Positions 8,904 to 15,645 of a stretch of 37,606 nt of DNA are shown in pieces. Every line of letters starts with the position of its first letter. Position 1 is the stretch's first letter. The position numbers were made by a program, and so were the translations under genes. The stretch spans positions 73,351-110,956 of the forward strand of contig JAMDDE010000009.1 in NCBI GenBank assembly GCA_023489235.1, given 5' to 3'. Source of the stretch: Actinomycetota bacterium (GTDB lineage: Bacteria; Actinomycetota; Acidimicrobiia; Acidimicrobiales; JAMDDE01). The notes under the pieces are model-generated. The model searched no databases. It saw only the letters and a list, made by a program, of their open reading frames with translations, and had not been told where the DNA came from.

Positions 8904-9145
8904 TTGGCCCTCCTATTCTTCATGTTCCTCATCCGAGCACACGGCTTGCATGGCTGTCCTCTCTTGTGCATGTCTATTCTTGTGCATGTCTATACGTTGA
9001 TCTGTATGAAATCGTATGTGAGATCCATTTCATGCATGTGACCACTGTGTTAATACTCTGTTACGGTCACTTTGCAGGCCGCTTCCAATCGGCGAGAAAC
9101 ACCCCCTAACATGACATAGTATGGTCAACAACACATAATCAGTTA
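8904..9145 (-). promoter_or_regulatory. Long structured leader of the permease gene
   Basis: If transcription starts from the TTGACA at 9161-9156 (17-nt spacer, weak -10 TTATGT at 9138-9133), the permease mRNA has a leader of more than 200 nt. The region contains three foldable inverted repeats: ATGAAAT/ATTTCAT (9006-9012, 9027-9033), GTGACC/GGTCAC (9038-9043, 9065-9070) and GCCG/CGGC (9078-9081, 9090-9093). It also has a 16-bp tandem repeat. I could not match it to a named riboswitch. Confidence 0.4.
8962..8993. repeat. Perfect 16-bp tandem duplication
   Basis: TCTTGTGCATGTCTAT occurs twice in a row (8962-8977 and 8978-8993). A degraded similar stretch, GCTTGCATGGCTGTCC, lies just before it. 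It is in the leader between the permease start and its proposed promoter. Slippage could change the copy number. Confidence 0.8.
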
Positions 9146-9162
9146 TTCAACAAATTGTCAAG
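9146..9162. promoter_or_regulatory. Purine-island element, copy 1 (TTCAACA-N3-TGTCAAG)
   Basis: TTCAACAAATTGTCAAG differs from the copies at 19628 and 19650 by a single base, in the spacer. Its TCAA cores are at 9147 and 9158, and another TCAA is at 9125, which is 22 bp earlier and so in the same 11-bp phase. The complementary strand supplies a perfect -35 (TTGACA, 9161-9156) pointing toward the permease gene. Confidence 0.65.
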
Positions 9163-9225
9163 TATTAGACTTTCAGAAGAAATAGCACAGGATATCTCGG
9201 TGGGCACTGTTGGACTGTCTGTCGA

Positions 9226-9351
9226 TTATCCCACCTCATACAACCCCTTAGCGTGCTTAGGTGGCAGGCCGGTTAAACCATGGGGCATCTCTATGATCGA
9301 GTGCGCCCCGCAAGCCCTGGCTTTAGCCTTGGGGAGAATGTCAGCGAACAT
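9226..9351 (-). other. Possible small ORF or decayed gene end (41 aa)
   Basis: A leftward frame from ATG 9351 to TAA 9226 has codon use like the neighbouring genes and reads as a plausible protein C-terminus (…HSIIEMPHGLTGLPP…). Upstream, the adjacent frame carries MSEELAG just before this start, so a one-base frameshift would join them. I do not recognise the sequence. It lies in the 9163-9440 gap between the permease promoter and dpaL, where nothing else is supportable. It could be a pseudogene fragment or chance. Confidence 0.2.
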
Positions 9352-9440
9352 ACCCCGCAAGCTCCTCGCTCATATCCGTGGAACGGTGTTGCCAACCACA
9401 TCTTGTGAGTTGTCCCGAGCCTTTTGTCTGCGCCTTCAGG

Positions 9441-10697
9441 TCAACTACCTAATAAGGGAGGGAGGTCTTTTACTATCTCAGCGAAGCTGGAGGGGTCGGT
9501 AGCTCCTTCTGTAGATATAACGAGTACTGATACAGCATGATTTATTGGCAGAGCCCTCGCTACGACCCCGTATTCATCCTTTCTCAGCGCTTGTTCGATG
9601 CCAGCCAAACCAGCAGCCCCAGTTTCTCCAGAGATCAGACCGGCTTGGTAGAGATCTCGTACAGCTTGAATAGCTGCTGCATCGTCGATGGAGATAGATG
9701 CATCAAGCCCCTTGACTAGCGATGGCCAGGCGACCGGAGATGGGTTTCCACAGTTCAAACCAGCCATAATGGATTCATGTGGTCCAGGGACATTGGTTAG
9801 TTGCCCCTTTTGGAGGGAGGTTAACACGCACGCTGCTGTGTCTGGCTCTACGCCGAGGAGTCGCGTATGGCGCCGTCTAAGTTCCCCTATGGGCGGCTCA
9901 CTGTTTCCACTGCCGACAGCAAACCCTTTGTAGTGTCGTATAGCAGCAGCTGCTAGAGCACCTACTCCCATTTGGACTGCCATCACATCGGGGTCTGCTA
10001 ATCCCATCTTGCTTAGTTGGTCGTCGATCTCCGTGAAAATAGTGGAGTATCCTTCCACTACCCACCGTGGTGTTCTCTCCGAAGAGTTCGTTGCTGTATC
10101 GGCTATGACCAAGGTGTACTCGTCAGCAGTTGCCTCTGCTTGTTTTACTGCATCATCGTAAGATCCTTCCACCTCCACAACTCGAGCACCCTCAGCAGTT
10201 ATGGAGTTGATTCGTGCTGGTGAGGTGCCTTGAGGTACGAAGATCACTGCATCCAGCTCTAGCAAGCGAGCCATGTACGCCACGGCTCGACCATGGTTTC
10301 CATCCGTGGCTGCCGTCAGGGTTAGTTTGCGTGAAGCATCTAGAGCAGAGTAAAGCCGTGATTTCAACTCCCCCAGGGTGTGAACATTCTTGACCAGCTC
10401 TATCCCTAGGTGCTCTTCGAGAGCTCGCACCGTAGCCCATGAAGCACCGAGCACCTTGAAAGCAGGCAAACCAAATCGACTGGACTCATCCTTGACTAGC
10501 AGTTGCCTAATGCCCAATGGCTTGGCCAGTTGAGGAAGGCTAACCAGTGGCGTTGCCTTGTACCCAGGAAGGCATCGATGGAGTTTGGTAGGTGACCGAT
10601 CCTCTAAGGGGATAAGTCGCTCCCTGCCAACTGATAGGTACTCTGTTGGCTTGATCGTATCCTTATTTATCCAAAAGCATTCTGTTGAGTTGCTCAC
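9441..10697 (-). CDS. dpaL: Diaminopropionate ammonia-lyase (YgeX/DpaL)
   Basis: This is a PLP-dependent fold-type II lyase of 418 aa, close to E. coli DpaL (about 400 aa). It should convert 2,3-diaminopropionate to pyruvate and two ammonia. The PLP lysine is K81 within RFGLPAFKVLGASWA, and the asparagine loop TDGNHGRAVAYMA follows near residue 130. Late glycine-rich segments such as GLNCGNPSPVAWP and GETGAAGLAG match the phosphate-binding and C-terminal parts. The start is GTG 10697 with AAGGAA about seven nt upstream. In E. coli dpaL (ygeX) lies in the purine/uric-acid cluster with ygeW, ygeY and hyuA, so its presence here places the final step of that route in the island. It is divergent from the 8-oxoguanine-deaminase-like gene and shares the element at 10713-10729 with it. 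Confidence 0.9.
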   Translation of the reverse strand: MSNSTECFWINKDTIKPTEYLSVGRERLIPLEDRSPTKLHRCLPGYKATPLVSLPQLAKPLGIRQLLVKDESSRFGLPAFKVLGASWATVRALEEHLGIELVKNVHTLGELKSRLYSALDASRKLTLTAATDGNHGRAVAYMARLLELDAVIFVPQGTSPARINSITAEGARVVEVEGSYDDAVKQAEATADEYTLVIADTATNSSERTPRWVVEGYSTIFTEIDDQLSKMGLADPDVMAVQMGVGALAAAAIRHYKGFAVGSGNSEPPIGELRRRHTRLLGVEPDTAACVLTSLQKGQLTNVPGPHESIMAGLNCGNPSPVAWPSLVKGLDASISIDDAAAIQAVRDLYQAGLISGETGAAGLAGIEQALRKDEYGVVARALPINHAVSVLVISTEGATDPSSFAEIVKDLPPLLGS

Positions 10698-10712
10698 TGA
10701 TCGGTTCCTTGA

Positions 10713-10729
10713 GTTGACAAATCGTTGAA
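10713..10729. promoter_or_regulatory. Purine-island element, copy 2 (between dpaL and the deaminase)
   Basis: On the minus strand this is TTCAACGATTTGTCAAC, which matches 12 of the 14 half-site positions of TTCAACA-N3-TGTCAAG. The cores are again 11 bp apart. It lies in the shared control region of two divergent operons. Confidence 0.55.
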
Positions 10730-10741
10730 AAACAAGATAAC
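10714..10741 (+). promoter_or_regulatory. Candidate rightward promoter of the deaminase operon
   Basis: TTGACA (10714-10719), a 16-nt spacer and GATAAC (10736-10741) form a fair promoter that overlaps the island element. Transcription would begin close to the ATG at 10749, which opens the short decoy frame described in the repeat entry. Confidence 0.45.
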
Positions 10742-10742
10742 A

Positions 10743-10840
10743 CAGGGCATGGGTAAGCGCTTGGTGTTGTAGGGGAAGAGGAGCGGAGGATGCTGAACGA
10801 CGAGAAGCAGGGCATGAGCAAGCGCTTGGTGTTGAAGGGG
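10743..10840 (+). repeat. Duplicated gene start: two 33-bp near-identical copies
   Basis: The segment at 10743-10775 repeats at 10808-10840 with only three mismatches, and the starts are 65 bp apart. The downstream copy encodes MSKRLVLKG at the beginning of the amidohydrolase. The upstream copy encodes MGKRLVL and then a TAG (10749-10772). The upstream ATG lies seven nt after the proposed -10, the spacing of a leaderless start. The downstream copy is reached from ATG 10790, which has an AGGAG six nt before it. Confidence 0.8.
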
Positions 10841-12112
10841 GCTCGTTGGCCAGGTGACATAGCTATTGAGGACGGTCGCATCAAGGCTGTGGGTAGCCTT
10901 GAGGTAACCAGCAAGGATCGAGAGCTGCGCTGTGATGGGGATATCATCACTCCTGGGCTGGTGAATACCCATCATCATTTGTATCAATGGATGACCCGAG
11001 GAAGGGCTACTGGATGCGATCTGTTCGGCTGGTTGAGGACCTTGTACCCCGTGTGGTCGAAGATGAGCGTAGAGGACGTACACCTCGCTGCCGTGGTTGG
11101 GTTGGCAGAGTTGGCCACCTCGGGAGCTACCTGCGTTGCTGATCATCACTATGTGGTGCCCAGGGGTGATGACAGTGTATTCGATGCTATTGCAGATGCC
11201 GCTAGAACGATTGGAGTGCGATTGGTTCTCTCCAGGGGGTCCATGGATTTAGGGGAGTCCAAGGGTGGACTCCCTCCTGACGAGATCGTGGAGGATACAG
11301 AGACAGTCCTTTACTCCACCGAGGCAGTTGCTTCCCGTTTGCACGATGGAGATCTGGTATCGGTGGTGGTGGCCCCTTGCAGTCCGTTTTCGGTGAGCGC
11401 AGAGCTTATGAAAGAATCTGCAACACTGGCTCGTCACTTGGGACTTCGACTACACACCCATCTAGCTGAAACCCTTGCAGAGGAACGAGACTGTCTAGCT
11501 CGCTTCGGCCGTAGGCCACTTGATGTGCTAGAAGAATTCGGGTGGATTGGAGAGGACGTATGGTTCGCTCATGGAATCCACTTCAACGACTCAGAGATCA
11601 GGCGTATAGGAAGCACGAGAACCGGTATTGCTCACTGCCCTTCTTCCAATGCTCGCTTGGCTTCAGGAATTTGCCCAGTAGTGGATCTGAGGAAGGCTGG
11701 GGCTCCTGTTGGTTTAGGGGTAGATGGTGCAGCCTCCAATGAAGCAGGGGTTCTTTTTTCCGAGATGCGCCAAGCAGTCTACCTCGCTCGGTTACGTGAG
11801 ATGAGGGCTGATGCCCTGTCCGCTGCAGATGGCCTGGCCATGGCTACAGAGGGAGGAGCAAGGTGCATTGGGAGGCTAGATCTTGGTTCGCTGGCCCCAG
11901 GTTCCCCTGCCGACTTGGCAGTTTGGGGTGCAGACGATCTAGCGGACATAGAGGATCCGGTAACTGCTTTGGTCTTCGGCCCGGAACGGCGAGTCAAGCA
12001 TTTACTTGTAGCAGGTAGGCCAGTGGTAGAGGATGGTCTTCCCCTGGGAGTGGATATGCAGGCAGTTCATGAAGGACTAGCCCAGAGATCGAAGCGGTTG
12101 TTTGATCGATGA
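10790..12112 (+). CDS. 8-oxoguanine-deaminase-like amidohydrolase
   Basis: This 440-aa metal-dependent amidohydrolase belongs to the group of 8-oxoguanine deaminase, guanine deaminase and AtzB-like enzymes. It has the N-terminal beta strand pair, the HxH metal motif in NTHHHLYQWMTRG, the DLFGWLRTLYPVW segment typical of 8-oxoguanine deaminases, then HTHLAET, FAHGIHF and the catalytic aspartate in GLGVDGAASNEAG. The C-terminal beta domain is complete (GSLAPGSPADLAVWG). It should deaminate an oxidised or amino purine, giving urate from 8-oxoguanine or xanthine from guanine. ATG 10790 is chosen because AGGAG lies six nt upstream; ATG 10814 is the alternative and matches the duplicated start. The gene overlaps the hydantoinase by the ATGA junction, so the two are co-translated. 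Confidence 0.88.
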   Translation: MLNDEKQGMSKRLVLKGARWPGDIAIEDGRIKAVGSLEVTSKDRELRCDGDIITPGLVNTHHHLYQWMTRGRATGCDLFGWLRTLYPVWSKMSVEDVHLAAVVGLAELATSGATCVADHHYVVPRGDDSVFDAIADAARTIGVRLVLSRGSMDLGESKGGLPPDEIVEDTETVLYSTEAVASRLHDGDLVSVVVAPCSPFSVSAELMKESATLARHLGLRLHTHLAETLAEERDCLARFGRRPLDVLEEFGWIGEDVWFAHGIHFNDSEIRRIGSTRTGIAHCPSSNARLASGICPVVDLRKAGAPVGLGVDGAASNEAGVLFSEMRQAVYLARLREMRADALSAADGLAMATEGGARCIGRLDLGSLAPGSPADLAVWGADDLADIEDPVTALVFGPERRVKHLLVAGRPVVEDGLPLGVDMQAVHEGLAQRSKRLFDR

Positions 12113-13512
12113 GCAACGGAAGGCTTATTCGTGGAGGAACCGTAGTTGACTCTACTGGTATGCACAAGACTGATGTCAGGGTTGGAGAGGACGGTACAGT
12201 ACGGGAGGTTGCCCCTGGACTTGTCGCCATGAGCGGTGAAGAGGTCTACGATGCCACCTCTAAACTAGTCATTCCTGGAGGAGTGGATGCGCACACTCAT
12301 TTGCATCTAGAGGTTGGTGACCTCCGCACCTCTGATGACTTTGCCAGCGGTACCATGGCTGCTGTCATGGGAGGAACTACTTGTGTCATTGAGTATGTAA
12401 CTCCTCGCCAGGGAGAGGATCCTCTTGCAGCAGTCGAGTACTGGCGAAGCCTAGGCGAATCGGCGTGCATAGACTGGTCGTTGCATGCCACCTTTACTAG
12501 TGCAGTATCATCCTCTGTTGTTGCTTCCTTGGTGGAGGGTGGCATAACTTCTTTCAAGTTATACCTTGCTTACTCCCAGCTTGCGATAAGTGATCGTGAA
12601 GCTGTCCAAATGCTCTTTGCCGCCAAAGAGCATGGGGCGGTGGTCTGCTTTCACTGCGAGAATGGTGGAGCGATAGATGTCTTGATTGCCCGTGCACTGG
12701 CAGAAGGAAGGAAGGGCGTTCCTGAACATGCCTCTACGAGGCCGGCCATACTGGAGGCAGAGGCAGTCAACCGAGTTTGTAGTTTCGCGGAGATAACCGA
12801 GGCAACGGTTTACTTGGTTCACCTATCCTCTGCTCTTGCTTTGGAGAATATGATGCGCGCTAAAGATCGAGGTGTGCATGTATTGGGAGAGACCTGTCCT
12901 CACTACCTTTGGCTGGATCGCAGAAAGCTGGAAGGGGAGGAGGGGATCTGCTTCATGTGCAGCCCCCCTCTTCGGGACAAGTCCGATCAAGATCAGCTAT
13001 GGAATGCACTTGCCAGTGGCATGTTGGATACGGTGGCTACGGATCACTGTCCGTTCTGGACGGCCGATCGCAAGGCGGGAATATTTGGTAAATCACATCC
13101 GGCAGACAACTTCTCGGAGATGCCTGGAGGTCTACCCGGCATCGAGACCAGGATGGCTCTCATGTGGCAGGGTGTACGAGCTGGACTAATCACACCTATG
13201 GATTGGGTACGAACCTGTTGCGAACAGCCAGCCAAGATCTTTGGCTTGTGGCCGAAGAAGGGGTCACTGGCTGTCGGTGCCGATGCGGATCTAGTGGTAT
13301 GGGACCCCAATAGACCTGCATCGCTGGATTACCAATCCCTACATATGGCCACTGACCACTCTCCCTATCAAGGATGGAGAGTAGAAGGCTGGCCGGAGTT
13401 GGTTTTGTCCAGAGGTAGGGTAGTTGTCCACCGGGGGAGATTCATGGGAGAAAGAGGAGTAGGTCAGTTCGTGCCCGGCAGAGTTAAGAGAGTTAATCCA
13501 GAAGGATTCTAA
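12109..13512 (+). CDS. hydA: Dihydropyrimidinase/hydantoinase (HyuA-like)
   Basis: This is a cyclic-amide hydrolase of 467 aa in the dihydropyrimidinase family. It has metal ligands H62 and H64 (DAHTH), the lysine expected to be carbamylated, K150 in SFKLYLAY, further histidines in CFHCEN and LVHLSS, and the catalytic aspartate in [10 protein letters not shown]. All are present, so it should be active with two metals. It opens cyclic ureides by hydrolysis. In the E. coli-type uric-acid cluster the homologue HyuA acts on a ring-opened purine derivative, and the setting here argues for that rather than for pyrimidine use. It overlaps the deaminase gene at its start. Its last four bases overlap the stop of the convergent LLM gene, so no terminator separates them. 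Confidence 0.9.
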   Translation: MSNGRLIRGGTVVDSTGMHKTDVRVGEDGTVREVAPGLVAMSGEEVYDATSKLVIPGGVDAHTHLHLEVGDLRTSDDFASGTMAAVMGGTTCVIEYVTPRQGEDPLAAVEYWRSLGESACIDWSLHATFTSAVSSSVVASLVEGGITSFKLYLAYSQLAISDREAVQMLFAAKEHGAVVCFHCENGGAIDVLIARALAEGRKGVPEHASTRPAILEAEAVNRVCSFAEITEATVYLVHLSSALALENMMRAKDRGVHVLGETCPHYLWLDRRKLEGEEGICFMCSPPLRDKSDQDQLWNALASGMLDTVATDHCPFWTADRKAGIFGKSHPADNFSEMPGGLPGIETRMALMWQGVRAGLITPMDWVRTCCEQPAKIFGLWPKKGSLAVGADADLVVWDPNRPASLDYQSLHMATDHSPYQGWRVEGWPELVLSRGRVVVHRGRFMGERGVGQFVPGRVKRVNPEGF

Positions 13513-14513
13513 GCTGCATTTGGTGAAAAGGCGTCTATCATTGCTTGCACATTTGATCCAAGAGGATAGAGTATGGGGCATGTGCAACCTTTCTCTATGT
13601 ACTCGTCCACTTTAGCTCTGCAATCCTCGACATTCCCCGAAGCAGTTATCGATTGCACGACCTCGTCAGGCACCAACCTGCTGGCCTTTTCTATTTGCTC
13701 ATGAGTAGCTGGCCAGGACAACTTCTCCCCGATCTCTTCTATCAATGCCTTGGGTACTCCTGAGGCGGCCATTATGTGAGGTTGTTGACCCAGGTATTGA
13801 GTAACCAGCAATCTGGCAGCATCTATGGCTCGTTGACGGTCTTCGTCCAATGAACATACGATTAGTTGAGGTCGATCCAGTTCTTCCAAGTCTCGCCCGA
13901 CGCGTTTTCCTCCAATGGCGAGGTGCTCCATGGCCATCTCGTTGTAGGAAGGGGAAACAAGATAGTTGAGCAGTACTCCATCGGCTATCTCACCTGCAAG
14001 TTCCATCATCTTCATGCCTGTGGCGCCAATGTAGATGGGAATGTGCTTAGTCCGGCGTTCACTGTGTACATAGTCAAGCTGTGCTCCGTTCAGATGAACG
14101 AACTCTCCGTTGTAGGTTACCGGTTCGCAACTGAAAAGAGCACGAACCGCCTCTACCGTTTCACGCATTGCCTGTAACGGCTTGTTTCTGTGGATCCCTA
14201 CCTTGCTAGCGAGAGGATCCCACCATGCTCCTATGCCAAGCAGCACTCGTCCAGGGGCGAGATCGTCAAGTGTAGAAAAGGTGGAGGCCAGCAAGGCAGT
14301 GTTTCTCGTCCAGTTGTTGACGACCCCCGATCCGACCAGTATGCGGCTTGTAGATGCCAAATAAGCGGCCATAGGTACCGTCGCCTCTCTCACCAGCCTG
14401 CTCTCTGCTTGCCACACTGCATCGAAGCCTTGCTGCTCTGCGTAAGCGGCTATGGCGATCCCTTCACGTATGGAATGGGCATCTTGTAGATATAGTGCCA
14501 CCCTGGAAACCAA
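13509..14513 (-). CDS. LLM-class flavin/F420-dependent oxidoreductase
   Basis: This 334-aa luciferase-like TIM-barrel protein resembles the F420-dependent methylenetetrahydromethanopterin reductase branch. Typical blocks are the N-terminal [46 protein letters not shown] and [27 protein letters not shown]. Members use FMN or F420 for hydride transfer. The sequence alone does not fix which. The TTG start at 14513 is supported by a near-perfect AAGGAGGT (14518-14525) four nt upstream. It is the last gene of the leftward ygeY-xdhD-ssnA series, 99 bp after ssnA. This position suggests that it acts on a purine-ring intermediate, possibly as the reductase that YgfK supplies elsewhere. That role is inference. 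Confidence 0.88.
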   Translation of the reverse strand: MVSRVALYLQDAHSIREGIAIAAYAEQQGFDAVWQAESRLVREATVPMAAYLASTSRILVGSGVVNNWTRNTALLASTFSTLDDLAPGRVLLGIGAWWDPLASKVGIHRNKPLQAMRETVEAVRALFSCEPVTYNGEFVHLNGAQLDYVHSERRTKHIPIYIGATGMKMMELAGEIADGVLLNYLVSPSYNEMAMEHLAIGGKRVGRDLEELDRPQLIVCSLDEDRQRAIDAARLLVTQYLGQQPHIMAASGVPKALIEEIGEKLSWPATHEQIEKASRLVPDEVVQSITASGNVEDCRAKVDEYIEKGCTCPILYPLGSNVQAMIDAFSPNAA

Positions 14514-14612
14514 GTGGACCTCCTTCCCTTTGTTGTTTCAAAGTTGCTCCTTGCAACCATGGTCCCGGACCAGATATCGAGGTATGGTGCGTATGGGTCA
14601 TGCATACAGCTG

Positions 14613-15638
14613 TTATTGTTCCGAAAGGGCCGCCCATAGCCTTCTTTGCTGTTCGGCAGCTTTAGAGCGAACCTCGTGCTCATCTACTTTGGTGGGACGC
14701 CCATTGTCGAGCACTATCTCGCCACCTACTCTTACCTGGACAGCTCGTACTCCTGGAGTGAAGGCTAAATGCCAGGGGTCCATGGGAGCGTAGCTCCAGA
14801 GCACTTGATCCGAGAGAGCCTCTGGCATTAGTTTCCAGCCGTTCTCCAGCCACTGCCAAGGGGTCGACGGGGTGGCAGTGACATCGTCCTCACGAAGCCG
14901 AGCATAAGCAATTCTGAATTCTTCCAGCATATCGGCCCCAATTCCATCAGTGCCAAGCACTACGGTATTGGAGAACCTGGTTGGGTGAGCGTATCCCACG
15001 CCGTTGTTCTGATTAGAACGAGGGTTGTGGGCGATTATCCCCTCCAAGCCTCTATCCAGATGTACGCAGTGAGCCAATAGCCAGTTCGGTTGGGCGAGTT
15101 CTTCCAAGCGCTCACCGGCGTCAGCATCCACACGGTCTTCGCCTACGTGGATGTGTACGCCGCACCCCAGATCTTTGGCCAAGCCGGCTACCTCCTCCAA
15201 GCTCTCCTGCGATAGCGTGAAGCAAGCATGTGCTCCAACCATGCCAACCCCCCCAGCTTTCACGAATCGTTCGTTCTCTGCTAGCCCGGCTGCCTTGGCT
15301 GCTGGACCATTACGGTCGGTTATCTCGTAGCAACAGTTGACCCTTACCCCTACCTCTGCACAAGCGTTGGATATGACGTCCAGGGAACCCTCGATAGCGT
15401 TTGGCGAGGAGTGGTGGTCGACTATAGCTGTAGTTCCAGCAAGCAATGCTTCCAGAGCTCCTAGCATTGCTGACCACCGAATCATCTCTAAGTCCAATGC
15501 TTTGTCCAGTCGCCACCAGATTAGTTCGAGTATCTCTGAAAAGTTGGTTGGTGTTCGTGGAGGAGCAGGCATTCCTCTGGCCAAGGAGGAGTATAGGTGG
15601 TGGTGTGCGCAGACAAGACCTGGAGTGGTGGCGTACAT
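14613..15638 (-). CDS. ssnA: SsnA-like aminohydrolase, short form
   Basis: This 341-aa amidohydrolase is most like SsnA (about 440 aa in E. coli). Shared landmarks are TPGLVCAHHHLYSSLARGM, the IWWRLDKALD segment, TAIVDHHSSP, the EITDRNGP stretch, HIHVGED, LLAHCVHLD, NPRSNQNNGVGYAHP and LGTDGIGADMLEE. The metal and catalytic positions are therefore kept. The N-terminal 55-60 residues that normally form the beta-sandwich are missing. In the same frame a stop lies upstream, with no ATG, GTG or TTG between it and ATG 15638, so the short start is real unless a frameshift exists. The usual C-terminal GxxADL segment is also reduced. SsnA is linked to hydrolysis of a reduced uric-acid intermediate. 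It starts 7 bp after the xdhD stop. Confidence 0.87.
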   Translation of the reverse strand: MYATTPGLVCAHHHLYSSLARGMPAPPRTPTNFSEILELIWWRLDKALDLEMIRWSAMLGALEALLAGTTAIVDHHSSPNAIEGSLDVISNACAEVGVRVNCCYEITDRNGPAAKAAGLAENERFVKAGGVGMVGAHACFTLSQESLEEVAGLAKDLGCGVHIHVGEDRVDADAGERLEELAQPNWLLAHCVHLDRGLEGIIAHNPRSNQNNGVGYAHPTRFSNTVVLGTDGIGADMLEEFRIAYARLREDDVTATPSTPWQWLENGWKLMPEALSDQVLWSYAPMDPWHLAFTPGVRAVQVRVGGEIVLDNGRPTKVDEHEVRSKAAEQQRRLWAALSEQ

Positions 15639-15645
15639 CTTAAAC

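Noticed and set aside
9155-9502. Rightward frame of 115 aa from a TTG next to the element at 9146
   Set aside because: It starts inside the operator, has no ribosome site, runs 62 bp into the dpaL coding region on the other strand and shows no recognisable domain.
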